Positions 54,783 through 64,000 of a stretch of 64,000 nucleotides of DNA are shown piece after piece (position 1 is the first letter of the stretch; every line of letters begins with the position of its first letter). Position numbers and translations under genes: made by a program. The notes below the pieces were generated by a model. The model did not search any database. It was not told where the DNA came from and was given only the letters and a program-made list of their open reading frames with translations. The DNA is from UBA2241 sp963777895 (GTDB taxonomy: Bacteria > Actinomycetota > Thermoleophilia > UBA2241), in NCBI GenBank assembly GCA_963777895.1, contig CAVZSF010000002.1, positions 248,001 to 312,000 of the forward strand. The letters run 5' to 3'.

Positions 54783-55508
54783 GTGAGCGGCGGCCAGGAG
54801 ACGGTGAGGTACTGGCTGCTCCGGTTCGACCGCACGGGACCCGCGCGGTACCTGTCGCATCTGGACACCGCTCGGGCGCTCCAGCGCACCTTCGCGCGGG
54901 CCGGCATCGAGCTGGCCTTGTCCGAAGGTTTCCGCCCCAAGCCGCGGTTCGCGCTGGGGCTGCCGCTGCCCGTCGGCGCGGCCGGCCTCGGCGAGCTGGC
55001 CGTCGCCCAGATGCCGCCGGACAGTGAAGCAGACGGTACGGTCTGCGACGGCGAGCGCTCGCTACGCGAGGCCCTCGCCGCTCTGCGGGCGGCCGCGCCG
55101 GAGGGCCTGACGCCCTGCGGCCTGACGGCTATCGGACAGAGGCCCAGGCCGCGACCTGTGCGCGCGGACTACGAGTGTGACCTGCACGTGGACCCGGAGG
55201 CCGCCACGCAGGCGGTCGACTGGTTCGCGCGGCAGGACGATGTGGAGGTCGAACGCCGCTCGCCCAAGGGGCGGCGGACGCTCGACCTCAAGCGGTACGT
55301 CATCGACCTGGCCGTCGCGGCCGTCCCCCGAGGCACGCACGTCCGTTTCGGCGTGCGCCATCGGGCGGACGGCGCCGCGCGCCCGCAGGAGGTCGCCGAC
55401 CTCCTGGCGGGGCGCGCCGGCGGCGACCCGGTCATGTTCCGGCTCATCCGTATGCGGGTGAGCTACGAAGGTTTGCCCCGCGGCACCGAGCCCGGGGGAG
55501 AGGAGTGA
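54783..55508 (+). CDS. DUF2344 (TIGR03936) radical SAM-associated protein
   Basis: 241 residues. RYLSHLDTARALQRTFARAG, LSEGFRPKPRFALGLPLPVG and the closing RMRVSYEGL are family features. It is the partner of the preceding radical SAM protein and is found between rod-shape genes and RNase E/rplU in many Gram-positives. GTG 54783. Confidence 0.9.
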   Translation: MSGGQETVRYWLLRFDRTGPARYLSHLDTARALQRTFARAGIELALSEGFRPKPRFALGLPLPVGAAGLGELAVAQMPPDSEADGTVCDGERSLREALAALRAAAPEGLTPCGLTAIGQRPRPRPVRADYECDLHVDPEAATQAVDWFARQDDVEVERRSPKGRRTLDLKRYVIDLAVAAVPRGTHVRFGVRHRADGAARPQEVADLLAGRAGGDPVMFRLIRMRVSYEGLPRGTEPGGEE

Positions 55509-55510
55509 CA

Positions 55511-58500
55511 GTGGACGAGAACCAGCCGAAGGGAAGGCGGCCGCGCAAGGCGGACGCTCCCGCAGGCCCCGACAACGCGCCGTCGAACGCGGACGACGCT
55601 GCATCACAGCAGAGCAGGACACGGCGACCTCGCAGGAAGGCCGCGGCGCCGAAGGCCACGTCGGCGAACACCGCGGCCGAAGGCCCCCAGCGACCGCCGG
55701 TGGAGACTGAGCCCATCGCGGTCGGGGATGCCGGGCAGGCCCCGACCGTCCCGGCCGACGGCCCCAAGCGGAGAAGCCGAGGAGGACGTCGTCGCAAGCC
55801 CAAGGCGGAAGCCATCGAGGGCGCCGGGGCCGAGGCCGGAAAGGGTCCGGTCGACGCGACAGCCGACGGTACTGCGGAGGCGAAGCAGGTCAAGGGCCGG
55901 GCTCCGGGCACGCAGCAGTCGCCCGCCGCTGAGACGGAGAGCGGCGCCGAACCGGGCGGCGAGACGGCAAAGGCGTCGCCGCGGCCGCGGCGACGCAGGC
56001 GCAAGCGGCAGGAAGAAGCCGCGACTCCGCAAACGCGGGACGCGAGTGAAGCAACCGACGCGGCGCCGTCCAGTTCCGCGGCGAGCGCCGCGGCCGGCAG
56101 CGAGGCTGGGGAGTCATCCGGGTCGTCGGACGCACCGCTGTCGGAGTCGCCAGGGGTGGACCGCGAGGCGCAGGAGAGCGCCGATGCGGCGACGGCGCAC
56201 AAGCGTCGTCGCCGCGGTAGCCGCGGCGGCCGTCGGGTGCGGGCCCGCGAAGCCCGTCGCGCGGCCGCCGAAGCGGACGCCGCGCCGGGCGGGTCGACGG
56301 AGGGCGCCGCCGCTGAGGTCGTCGCGACCGTGGCGACGCCTCCCGAGCCGTCGCGCGGCATCCAGACGGTCCCGGAAGCGTCCGTGGAGGCCCCGGCGAC
56401 GGACGGCGAGACACCGCCGGGTGACGTCGATGCGCCGCGGCGCCGCCGTCGCGGTGGACGGCGAGGTCGCCGCGCGACGGGGGAGATGGGCGGGGACCAG
56501 ATCGCAGGGGAGTCGAGCCCGGCGGACGAAGCCGGACCGGTCGCCGCCGCACCGGTGGGCGAGCAACCGGAGCCCGCTGCGAAGCCCAAGCGTCGCCGCC
56601 GTCGCGGCGGCAAGGAAGCGGAGGAGCCCGCGGCCGCCGAGCAGGCGGCGATCGCCGCGGAGGCGCCGGCTGGTGCGCCCGCGGAGTCCGCCACGCAGGC
56701 GCCGCCTGAGGTGGAGGCCAAGCCGAAGCGCCGTCGCCGCGGCCGCAAGGCCGAGGCGGCGGCTGAGCCCGTCGCCGGCGCGGCGGACCAGGCGGCCGGA
56801 GATCGCGCCGAGCCCGGTGCGGAGGCGCCGGCCGTCGCCCCGGCCAAGGAAGGCGCTCCCGCAAAGACCGAACGCGGCCGGCGCCGTGACCGCCGCCGGC
56901 CGCGCGCCATCGTGCGCATCGCCGAGGGCGCGGGCGCCGAGAGCGAGCTGGCCGCCGAGGTCGGGCGCCGGCGTCCCGAGGTCACCGTCGAGGTGCCGCG
57001 CCGCAAAGTGATCCTCATCACCGACGATCGCAGCGAGCTGCGCGTCGCCCTGGTCGAGGACGGGCGTCTCGCGGAGATCTACTTCGAACGCCCCGACAAA
57101 CGCTCCTACCTGGGCGACATCTATCGCGGGAAGGTCGAGAACGTGCTGGCCGGTATCGACGCCGCCTTCGTCGACTTCGGCCTCGACAAGAACGGCTTCC
57201 TGTACGTCGACGAGGTGCGCGGCGAGGACGGCCAGCGCCGCGGCCGGCGCATCGGCGAGGCGCTCAAGCAGGGCCAGGAGGTCCTCGTCCAGGTCATGAA
57301 GGACCCGATGGGGAGCAAGGGCGCCCGGCTCACGACGAAGATCTCGCTTGCCGGACGCTACGTCGTGTACGTCCCCGGCGGCAGTGGGGTCGGCGTGTCG
57401 CGACGCCTTCCGCAGAGCGAACGCGACCGCCTGCGCGACCTCTGCCAGGACCTGAAGACGAAGAACGCGGGGCTGATCGTGCGCACCGCCGCCGAGGGTG
57501 AAGGCATCGACGCCATCAAGCGCGACGTGCGCTTCCTGTCGCGGCTCTGGTCGCGCCTCAAGAAGAAGGCCGAGACGGGTCCGGTGCCCGGGCTCGTGCA
57601 CAAGGAGGTCGACATCGCCCTGGAGGTGACCCGCGACCTCTTCAACGAGTCCGTCGAGAGCCTGGTCGTCGACTCCGAGAAGCGACGCAAAGAGGTTGTC
57701 TCCTTCCTCGACAAGGTCGCGCCTGAGCTGGTCCCGCGGGTGCACGTGCACAGTGGCCAGGAGCCGCTCTTCGAGGCCTACGGCATCGAGCAGCAGATCT
57801 TCAAGGCGCTCGAGCGGAGGGTGCCGCTGCCGAGCGGCGGCAACATCGTCATCGATCACGCCGAGGCGCTCACGGTGATCGACGTGAACAGCGGCCGCTA
57901 CACCAGCGGCAAGGGTCTCGAGGACACGATCCTGAAGACCAATCTCGAGGCCGCCCGCGAGGTCGTGCGCCAGCTTCGGCTGCGTGACATCGGCGGCATC
58001 ATCATCATCGACTTCATCGACATGGCGCACGTGCGCAACCGCGAGACGGTGCTGGCGACGCTGGAGGCCGAGCTCGACACCGACCGCACGAAGACCTACG
58101 TGGTCGAGCTGTCGCCCCTCGGCCTCGTCGAGATGACGCGGCAGAACACGACCGACGGCGCGCGCGGCATCCTGACGCGCAGCTGCGCCTGCTGTCAGGG
58201 CAAGGCCCGCACGCTCTCCGAGGAGACGGTCGCGCTCAGCGTCGAGCGCCGGCTGCGGGTGCAGTCGCGGCGCTCAGGCGCCAAGGCCTGCCTCGTCGAG
58301 CTCAGCGCCGGCGTCGCCGAACGGCTGTCGGGGCGCCGGCTCAAGGAGCTCGAGAAGGAGACCGGAAGGCGCATCTTCGTCGAGGGATCGTCGGCGCTGC
58401 CCGTGGACAGTTTCAAGATCCTCGCCGAGGGGACGGCCGAGCATGTGCAGGCGCAGCGCATCCCGGTGAGCGAGGGCCAGGAGGTCGAGGTCGAGCTCGA

Positions 58501-58684
58501 GTTCTCGCTCACCTACAGCCCGCGCGACGCCGTCGGATACGTGAACGGGTACATGGTGATCGTCGAGGGCGGCAGGCCTTCGCTCGGAGAGCGCCGCAAG
58601 GTCAAGCTCACGAGCGCGAGCCGCACCGGGGCGACCGCCGTGCTCGCCTCCGGCCGCGGCGGCCGCGGGGGTGGGTCAGCTTGA
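55511..58684 (+). CDS. rne: Ribonuclease E/G family protein with long basic low-complexity N-terminus
   Basis: About 1057 residues. The first ~490 are Ala/Pro/Glu-rich with repeated Arg clusters (KRRRRRGG, RRRRRGRK) and are likely disordered. The catalytic part starts near VPRRKVILITDDRSELRVAL: S1 domain (GDIYRGKVENVLAGIDAAFV), DNase I-like site (TVIDVNSGRY and IIDFIDM) and zinc link (SCACCQGK). It processes rRNA and mRNA. GTG 55511 fits the GGAG spacing; GTG 55505 is an alternative. The basic N-terminus probably binds RNA or degradosome partners, as in actinobacterial RNase E. Confidence 0.94.
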   Translation: MDENQPKGRRPRKADAPAGPDNAPSNADDAASQQSRTRRPRRKAAAPKATSANTAAEGPQRPPVETEPIAVGDAGQAPTVPADGPKRRSRGGRRRKPKAEAIEGAGAEAGKGPVDATADGTAEAKQVKGRAPGTQQSPAAETESGAEPGGETAKASPRPRRRRRKRQEEAATPQTRDASEATDAAPSSSAASAAAGSEAGESSGSSDAPLSESPGVDREAQESADAATAHKRRRRGSRGGRRVRAREARRAAAEADAAPGGSTEGAAAEVVATVATPPEPSRGIQTVPEASVEAPATDGETPPGDVDAPRRRRRGGRRGRRATGEMGGDQIAGESSPADEAGPVAAAPVGEQPEPAAKPKRRRRRGGKEAEEPAAAEQAAIAAEAPAGAPAESATQAPPEVEAKPKRRRRGRKAEAAAEPVAGAADQAAGDRAEPGAEAPAVAPAKEGAPAKTERGRRRDRRRPRAIVRIAEGAGAESELAAEVGRRRPEVTVEVPRRKVILITDDRSELRVALVEDGRLAEIYFERPDKRSYLGDIYRGKVENVLAGIDAAFVDFGLDKNGFLYVDEVRGEDGQRRGRRIGEALKQGQEVLVQVMKDPMGSKGARLTTKISLAGRYVVYVPGGSGVGVSRRLPQSERDRLRDLCQDLKTKNAGLIVRTAAEGEGIDAIKRDVRFLSRLWSRLKKKAETGPVPGLVHKEVDIALEVTRDLFNESVESLVVDSEKRRKEVVSFLDKVAPELVPRVHVHSGQEPLFEAYGIEQQIFKALERRVPLPSGGNIVIDHAEALTVIDVNSGRYTSGKGLEDTILKTNLEAAREVVRQLRLRDIGGIIIIDFIDMAHVRNRETVLATLEAELDTDRTKTYVVELSPLGLVEMTRQNTTDGARGILTRSCACCQGKARTLSEETVALSVERRLRVQSRRSGAKACLVELSAGVAERLSGRRLKELEKETGRRIFVEGSSALPVDSFKILAEGTAEHVQAQRIPVSEGQEVEVELEFSLTYSPRDAVGYVNGYMVIVEGGRPSLGERRKVKLTSASRTGATAVLASGRGGRGGGSA

Positions 58685-58709
58685 TTCGCCCTGCGCGATT
58701 CGCTACCAT
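58681..58709 (+). promoter_or_regulatory. Promoter TTGATT-N17-TACCAT for rplU-rpmA-obg
   Basis: -35 TTGATT overlaps the RNase stop codon; the -10 TACCAT is at 58704-58709, about 30 bases before the rplU ATG. Confidence 0.55.
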
Positions 58710-58739
58710 CACCTGCCGTTGTCACGAGGGGAGTTGACT

Positions 58740-59090
58740 ATGAAGGACGACGTCGCCTACGCCGTCGTGCGTGTGGGCGGGCAGCAGTTCAAGGTGAGTG
58801 CCGGCGACAGTATCGTCGTCGACCGTGTCGCGGCCGACGAGGGCGCGACCATCGCCCTGGACGCGCTCGCGGTCCGCACGTCGAGCGGCACCTACCAGGA
58901 CGGCGCCGCCCAGCACACCAAGGTGACGGCCAAGGTCGACCAGCACGTGCTGGGCGAGAAGATCAAGGTCTTCACCTACAAGCCGAAGAGCACGTTCAAG
59001 AAGACGCGCGGCTATCGCAGCCGCCTCTCGAGGTTGACGATCGAGTCGATCACCCTCAAGGAGCAGAAGGAGAAGAAGGGTGGCGCATAA
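58740..59090 (+). CDS. rplU: 50S ribosomal protein L21
   Basis: 116 residues. YAVVRVGGQQFKVSAGD at the start and FTYKPKSTFKKTRGYRS near the end are diagnostic. ATG 58740 follows GAGGGGAG. Standard partner of rpmA and obg. Confidence 0.97.
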   Translation: MKDDVAYAVVRVGGQQFKVSAGDSIVVDRVAADEGATIALDALAVRTSSGTYQDGAAQHTKVTAKVDQHVLGEKIKVFTYKPKSTFKKTRGYRSRLSRLTIESITLKEQKEKKGGA

Positions 59091-59334
59091 GAAGGGCGCC
59101 GGCACCAGCCGCAACGGTCGCGACTCCGAGTCCAAGCGCCTCGGCGTCAAGATCTATGCCGGCCAGGTAGTACCCGCCGGATCGATCATCGTGCGCCAGC
59201 GCGGCACCAGGTTCCGCGCCGGCGAAGGCGCCGGCATCGGCGTCGACCACACCATCTATGCCAAGGTCGGCGGGCGCGTGGCCTTCACGTCGGGCGTCGC
59301 CGGCCGCCTGGTCTCCGTCGTCCCCGAGTCCTGA
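59080..59334 (+). CDS. rpmA: 50S ribosomal protein L27
   Basis: 84 residues starting MAHKKGAGTSRNGRDSESKR, with GVKIYAGQVVPAGSIIVRQR. GTG 59080 overlaps rplU by 11 bases. There is no Firmicutes-type cleavable N-terminal extension. Confidence 0.97.
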   Translation: MAHKKGAGTSRNGRDSESKRLGVKIYAGQVVPAGSIIVRQRGTRFRAGEGAGIGVDHTIYAKVGGRVAFTSGVAGRLVSVVPES

Positions 59335-59376
59335 CGGCGCCCGGCCTGCGCCGGCGCCGTCACTCGCCACATCGCC

Positions 59377-60684
59377 ATGCTTGCGGACCGGGCCAAGATC
59401 AATGTGCGCGGGGGTCACGGTGGCGCGGGCAGCGTGAGCTTCCGGCGCGAGAAGTACGTGCCCAAGGGCGGTCCCAACGGCGGTGACGGAGGCCAGGGCG
59501 GCGATGTCATCCTTGTCGCCACCCGCCAGCTCCGCGACCTCGCGCCGTTTCGTCACAAGCATCACTTCAAGGCGCCCGCCGGCGGAGCCGGGCAGGGCGC
59601 CAACAAGCACGGCGCCGACGGCGGCGAGCTGCTTGTGGAGGTCCCCGTGGGCACGGAGGTCCACGACGACGAGGGCGCGCTGCTTGGCGACCTCGCCGCG
59701 GAGGGGCAGCTCGTGGTGGTCGCCCGGGGCGGCGAAGGCGGACGCGGCAACGCCTGCTTCAAGAGCTCGCGCCGTCAGACTCCCCGGTTTGCGGAGCGGG
59801 GTCTGCCGGGCGAGGAGCGCTGGCTCTCGCTGTCGCTGAAGCTCCTCGCCGACGTCGGCTTCGTCGGCCTCCCGAACGCCGGCAAGTCGTCGCTGCTGGC
59901 CGGCCTCACACGGGCCAATCCCCGCATCGCACCGTACCCCTTCACGACACTCGAGCCCAATCTTGGCGTGCTCGCCAGGGACGAAGGCGACATCGTGCTC
60001 GCCGACATCCCGGGGCTGATCGAGGGGGCGAGCGAAGGCGCCGGTCTCGGCGACCGCTTCCTCGCCCACGTGGAGCGTACCGCCGCTCTCGTCTACGTCG
60101 CCGACGCCGCGGAGGGCGCCGACGCGGCGCGCGAAGCGCTGGAGACGGTGCGCCACGAGCTCGCCGCCTTCCGGCCGGTGCTGCTGGAGCGTCCCGCCGT
60201 GGTGGCGCTGAACAAGATGGACCTGCTCGACGGCGACGGACGCGCGGCCGTCGTGGCCGCCGCCGGCGGCCTGGACTGGCCGCGCACGACCGTCGCGGTG
60301 TCCGCGGTCTCGGGCGAGGGGCTGGACACGCTCGCCGCCGAGCTCGGCGCCCTGGTGCGGACGACACGGGAAAGCGACGCAGCGACGGCCATCCGGGCTG
60401 AGGCCGAGGCCGTCGTGCTCCGGCCCGGCCAGGGACGGCTGGAGGACTTCTCCGTGACGCGCGAGGGCGGCGCCTTCCGCGTCACGGGCGAGGCTCTGGA
60501 GCGTCTGATGGCCAAGGCGGATCTCGAGAACGACGAGGCGGTCGCCTACCTGCAGGACGTCATCGATCGGGCCGGGCTCAACGAGGCGTTGCGCCGGAAC
60601 GGCGCCCGGCCCGGCGACACGGTGCTGGTGGGCGAGACCGCTTTCGAGTTCGCCGAGGGCGAGCCGGGCAGGCGCCGCCGGTGA
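59377..60684 (+). CDS. obg: GTPase Obg/CgtA
   Basis: 435 residues. A glycine-rich Obg fold (RGGHGGAGSVSFRREKYVPK), G domain (GLPNAGKSSLL, ADIPGLIEG, NKMD) and a C-terminal OCT-type domain (RVTGEALERLMAKADLENDE). Acts in 50S assembly and stress control. Its end overlaps proB by four bases. Confidence 0.97.
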   Translation: MLADRAKINVRGGHGGAGSVSFRREKYVPKGGPNGGDGGQGGDVILVATRQLRDLAPFRHKHHFKAPAGGAGQGANKHGADGGELLVEVPVGTEVHDDEGALLGDLAAEGQLVVVARGGEGGRGNACFKSSRRQTPRFAERGLPGEERWLSLSLKLLADVGFVGLPNAGKSSLLAGLTRANPRIAPYPFTTLEPNLGVLARDEGDIVLADIPGLIEGASEGAGLGDRFLAHVERTAALVYVADAAEGADAAREALETVRHELAAFRPVLLERPAVVALNKMDLLDGDGRAAVVAAAGGLDWPRTTVAVSAVSGEGLDTLAAELGALVRTTRESDAATAIRAEAEAVVLRPGQGRLEDFSVTREGGAFRVTGEALERLMAKADLENDEAVAYLQDVIDRAGLNEALRRNGARPGDTVLVGETAFEFAEGEPGRRRR

Positions 60685-61787
60685 AGGCCCTCGTCGTCAA
60701 GGTGGGCTCAAGCACGGTCGCGGACGAGCATCTGCGCCTGCGGCGGAGGCTGCTGGCAGGGCTCGTGACGCAGGTGGCTGGCCTGGTCCACGACGGCACC
60801 CGCGTCGTGCTCGTGTCGAGCGGGGCGATCGCCTGCGGTCAGCAGGTGCTCGGCGGCGGGGAGCGGCCGCGCCAGATCCCCGCGCTGCAGGCGGCCTCGG
60901 CGATCGGTCAGGGACGGCTCTTCGGGCTCTACGAACGGCTCGCAGCCGACCAGGAGCTGACCGTCGCGCAGGTCCTGCTGACGGGTGAGGATTTCGCGCG
61001 CCGCACGAGTTACGTGAACGCACGCAACACCCTCCGGCGCCTGCTCGCCTGGGGTGTGCTGCCCATCGTCAACGAGAACGACACGACGGCGACCGACGAG
61101 ATCCGCTTCGGGGACAACGACGTGCTGGCGGCACAGGTCGCCATGCTCCTGAAGGTCGATCTGCTACTGCTCCTGACCGATCGCGACGGGCTCTACACGA
61201 GCGACCCGGAGACCGACCCCGAGGCACGGCTGGTCGAGCGGGTCGCCGGCCCCGGGGACCTGGCCTCCGTGAACGCCGGCGGCGCGGGTGCGCGCGGCGC
61301 CGGAGGCATGCAGGGCAAGGTGGCGGCGGCGCTCATGGCGGCTTCGGCGGGCATCCGCACCGTGATCGCCGCCGGCGCCCGGCCGGGCGTCGTCAGCGAC
61401 GCCGCCGCCGGGCGTCCAGTCGGCACCGAGGTCGAGCCCCGCGCCGGTGCGGCCGGCGCCTTCAAGCTGTGGCTCCGCTACGCGAAACCGCTGCGTGGTA
61501 CCCTTGAAGTCGACGAGGGCGCCCGTCGCGCCCTGGTCGCGGGCGGCGCCAGCCTGCTGCCCGTCGGGGTGACCGCCGTGCGCGGCGCCTTCGCCGCCGG
61601 CGACAACGTGGCCATCGTCGACCACGGGGGCGCCGAGATCGGCAGGGGCCTGGTGTCGATGAGCGCTCGTGAGGTACGGCGCGTGCAGGGGCTGCGCTCC
61701 GACGCTGCCCGCGACCTCGCGCCGCAGCTTGACGACGAGGTCGTGCACCGTGACTGCCTGGTACTGCTGGGCGAGGAGGGACCGTGA
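60681..61787 (+). CDS. proB: Glutamate 5-kinase
   Basis: 368 residues. An amino-acid kinase domain (VVKVGSSTVADEHL, VSSGAIACG, NENDTTATDEIRFGDND) plus a C-terminal PUA domain. First step of proline synthesis. GTG 60681. Confidence 0.96.
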   Translation: MKALVVKVGSSTVADEHLRLRRRLLAGLVTQVAGLVHDGTRVVLVSSGAIACGQQVLGGGERPRQIPALQAASAIGQGRLFGLYERLAADQELTVAQVLLTGEDFARRTSYVNARNTLRRLLAWGVLPIVNENDTTATDEIRFGDNDVLAAQVAMLLKVDLLLLLTDRDGLYTSDPETDPEARLVERVAGPGDLASVNAGGAGARGAGGMQGKVAAALMAASAGIRTVIAAGARPGVVSDAAAGRPVGTEVEPRAGAAGAFKLWLRYAKPLRGTLEVDEGARRALVAGGASLLPVGVTAVRGAFAAGDNVAIVDHGGAEIGRGLVSMSAREVRRVQGLRSDAARDLAPQLDDEVVHRDCLVLLGEEGP

Positions 61788-63031
61788 CGGTCGAGGAGAT
61801 CTGCAAGGCCGCCCGTCGCGCATCGCGTGCGCTCGCGGTCCTGGACCGCGAGCGCAAGGACGAAGCGCTGGCGGCCGTCGCCGAGGCGCTTGAACGCCGC
61901 GCCCAGGAGATCCTGCGCGAGAACGACGAGGACGTGCAGCTGGCGCGCGAGGCGAAGCTGCCCGATGCGCTCGTCGACCGCCTGCTCCTCGACGAGGATC
62001 GCCTCGCGGACATGGCGGCCAGTGTCAAGGCGGTCAGGGCGCTGCCCGACCCCATCGGCAGCGTCGTAGACGGCTGGCGCCTGCCGAACGGCCTGCGCCT
62101 CAGCAAGGTGCGCGTGCCTATCGGCGTGATCGCGGTGGTCTACGAAGCCCGCCCGAACGTCACCGTCGACGCGGCCGCCCTTTGCCTGAAGACGGGGAAC
62201 GCGGTGGTCCTCCGCGGCGGCAGCGCGGCCAAGCACTCGAACCGGATCCTGGCAGAGGTGGTCCAGGGCGCGGTCCTCGAGGCGGGCTTGCCGAAGGAAG
62301 CGGTCAGCTTCCTGGGGACGGACCGCAGCGAGCTCGACGAACTGGTGCGCCAGCGGGACACCGTCGACCTCGTGGTGCCGCGCGGGGGAGAGGCGCTCAA
62401 GGACTACCTGCTCGACAACAGCCGCGTGCCGGTCATCGCGGCGGCGGGAGGCAACTGCCACGTCTACGTGGACGCCTCGGCCGACGTCGACATGGCGGTG
62501 CGCATCATCGTGAACGCGAAATGCCAGCGGCCGGGGGTCTGCAACGCCGCCGAGACGCTGCTCGTGCATCGTGACGTCGCGGCGGCGTTCCTGCCCCCGG
62601 CCGTCGAAGAGCTCAAGCGGCGCGGCGTCGAGCTCTACGTCGACAAGGCCACGTCCGAGCTGCTCAACGACCACGCCCTCAAGCGGGCCACCCGCACCCA
62701 GTATGAGACCGAGTTCCTGGCGCTCAAGCTGGCGGTCCGCATCGTCGGCTCTCTGGACGACGCGCTCGAGCACATCGCCGCTCACGGTACCGGCCACTCC
62801 GAGGCGATCGTCACGGAGGACCTGGCCTCGGCCAGGGCCTTCACCGCCGGCGTCGACGCCGCCTGCGTATACGTCAACGCCTCGACGCGGTTCACGGACG
62901 GCGGGCAGTTCGGCCTGGGCGCCGAGCTCGGCATCTCGACGCAGAAGCTCCATGCCCGGGGGCCGATCGCCCTCGAGGAGCTCACCACCGTGAAATACGA
63001 GCTCTGGGGCGACGGCCAGGTCAGGAGCTGA
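61784..63031 (+). CDS. proA: Gamma-glutamyl phosphate reductase
   Basis: 415 residues of the aldehyde dehydrogenase fold. The catalytic Cys is in KCQRPGVCNAAETLLVH; GVIAVVYEARPNVTVDAA and GTGHSEAIVTED are conserved. Second proline step, coupled to proB by a GTGA overlap. Confidence 0.97.
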   Translation: MTVEEICKAARRASRALAVLDRERKDEALAAVAEALERRAQEILRENDEDVQLAREAKLPDALVDRLLLDEDRLADMAASVKAVRALPDPIGSVVDGWRLPNGLRLSKVRVPIGVIAVVYEARPNVTVDAAALCLKTGNAVVLRGGSAAKHSNRILAEVVQGAVLEAGLPKEAVSFLGTDRSELDELVRQRDTVDLVVPRGGEALKDYLLDNSRVPVIAAAGGNCHVYVDASADVDMAVRIIVNAKCQRPGVCNAAETLLVHRDVAAAFLPPAVEELKRRGVELYVDKATSELLNDHALKRATRTQYETEFLALKLAVRIVGSLDDALEHIAAHGTGHSEAIVTEDLASARAFTAGVDAACVYVNASTRFTDGGQFGLGAELGISTQKLHARGPIALEELTTVKYELWGDGQVRS

Positions 63032-63035
63032 GACG

Positions 63036-63644
63036 GTGAGCGAGGAGCAGCCTCGCCTCGGTATCCTCGGGGGCAGCTTCAACCCGCCGCATCTCGGCCA
63101 TCTGCTCATCGCCTCTGACGTCGCCGATCAGCTCGGTCTCGAGAAGGTCCTTTTCGTGCCCGCGGCAGCGCCACCGCACAAGGTGGTCGACGACGACACG
63201 CCGGCGGAGGTGCGCCTCGAGATGACGCGTCTTGCGATCGCCGGCGACGAGCGCTTCGAGGTCTCGGCGGTCGAGCTCGAGCAGGACCTCGTCTACGCGC
63301 TCGACACCGTCGCCGCGATCCGTCAGCAGTACGACGGCTACCGGCTCTACTTCGTCATGGGCTCGGACTCCCTGCTGGAGTTCGACACCTGGCACCAGCC
63401 CTCGGCGATCCTCGCCTTGTGCAGGCTGGCCGTTGCGCTTCGGCCGGGCGACGAGCCGCGCGAGGTCGACGAGATGGCGCGCGGCCTGGGCCGCGGCTTC
63501 GCCTGCGTCCTGCAGACGGCGTCCATCGACGTCTCCTCGCACGACATCCGCAACCGAGTCCGTGCGAACCGCCCCATCCGCTACCTCGTCCCGCCCGCGG
63601 TGGAGGATTTCATCCGCGAACGTCGTCTCTACAAGGTGACGTGA
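63036..63644 (+). CDS. nadD: Nicotinate-nucleotide adenylyltransferase
   Basis: 202 residues. The nucleotidyltransferase motif GGSFNPPHLGHLLIA, then PAAAPPHK, MGSDSLLEFDTW and SSHDIRNRVRANRPIRYLVP. Makes deamido-NAD from nicotinate mononucleotide. GTG 63036. Confidence 0.97.
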   Translation: MSEEQPRLGILGGSFNPPHLGHLLIASDVADQLGLEKVLFVPAAAPPHKVVDDDTPAEVRLEMTRLAIAGDERFEVSAVELEQDLVYALDTVAAIRQQYDGYRLYFVMGSDSLLEFDTWHQPSAILALCRLAVALRPGDEPREVDEMARGLGRGFACVLQTASIDVSSHDIRNRVRANRPIRYLVPPAVEDFIRERRLYKVT

Positions 63645-64000
63645 CCAGACCAGAGGACGAGAAGGGGCCGGCCGCAGCCGAAGCGTTCGCGGCGGGCCGC
63701 ATGAGCCCCCGGCGGCAAGAGCATGCGCGCCGCGTCGCCGCGCTGGCGGCGGAGTACGCGGCGCGCTTCGGCGCGCCTGCGGCGGAGGCCCTGACCGCCG
63801 GTCTCCTGCACGACCTCTGCCGCGACATGAGCGGCGCCGAGCTGATCGCTGCCGCGGGGGAGCGCGGCGTGCCGGTCGGGCCCTGCGAGCGGCAGAAGCC
63901 CGTGGCGCTGCTGCACGCTCCGGTCGCCGCCGCCGAGCTCGCGGCCGCCGGCTGGCCTGAGCCCGTCACCCGCGCGATCGCCCTGCACACCGTGGGCGCG
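63641..64000 (+). CDS. yqeK: YqeK-type HD-domain Ap4A hydrolase (3' end outside window)
   Basis: 120 residues are visible with no stop. RRQEHARRVAALAAEYAARF, LTAGLLHDLCRDM (HD metal ligands), ALLHAPVAAAELAAAGWPEP and IALHTVGA match YqeK, which symmetrically cleaves Ap4A to ADP. GTG 63641 overlaps the nadD stop; yqeK is the usual neighbour of nadD. Confidence 0.9.
   Translation, partial: MTRPEDEKGPAAAEAFAAGRMSPRRQEHARRVAALAAEYAARFGAPAAEALTAGLLHDLCRDMSGAELIAAAGERGVPVGPCERQKPVALLHAPVAAAELAAAGWPEPVTRAIALHTVGA

Overview
The window is GC-rich chromosomal DNA (roughly two-thirds G+C), gene-dense, with many GTG starts, ATGA/GTGA overlaps and TATACT-like -10 boxes. It also has a palindromic CGAAC-N4-GTTCG SOS box, an RNase E/G with a very long basic N-terminus, and a tig-clpP-clpX-lon-valS-folC order. 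This points to a high-GC Gram-positive of the Actinomycetota. The adenosylcobalamin-dependent ornithine aminomutase with ornithine racemase suggests an anaerobic amino-acid fermenter of a deep lineage (Coriobacteriia- or Thermoleophilia-like). That placement is inference.

Layout. (1) 1-12.9 kb: an ornithine catabolism region (oraE end, a MutL/GlmL-type ATPase, ornithine racemase, a COG2403 GTPase, ornithine carbamoyltransferase), split by lhr, nei and a reverse-strand methyltransferase/glycosyltransferase fusion. (2) 13.0-16.5 kb: two secreted proteins with strong promoters and long structured leaders. (3) 16.5-20.1 kb: a compact RiPP-like island of SPASM radical SAM protein, short Cys-containing precursor, HprK-like kinase, PqqD and a Ser/His S26-type peptidase with an extra C-terminal domain. 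(4) 20.1-25.0 kb, reverse strand: protein O-mannosyltransferase, MFS exporter, DUF5317 membrane protein and a membrane HD-GYP protein. (5) 25.0-32.0 kb: a segment bounded by two nearly identical inverted copies of a ~400 bp cassette that encodes two related ~31-residue membrane peptides. Inside it are an acetate transporter, DUF1028, an SOS operon (lexA, zinc ribbon, LysM protein), corA, three tRNAs and a prophage remnant beside tRNA-Arg. (6) 32.2-46.4 kb: tRNA-His, tRNA-Leu, proteostasis genes (tig, clpP, clpX, lon), valS, folC, ndk, maf. (7) 46.5-55.5 kb: the cell-elongation operon mreBCD-mrdA-rodA, a DUF697 protein, and a radical SAM/DUF2344 pair. (8) 55.5-64 kb: RNase E/G, rplU-rpmA-obg-proB-proA-nadD-yqeK (yqeK runs off the end).

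A recurring oddity is reading-frame breaks, nearly all repaired by skipping one base. There is one in lhr, one in valS, one in the HprK-like kinase, three in the second secreted protein, and five or six in the radical SAM gene. The bias to insertions and the hits in lhr and the essential valS suggest sequence error more than decay, but the density at 15.7-18.6 kb deserves checking.
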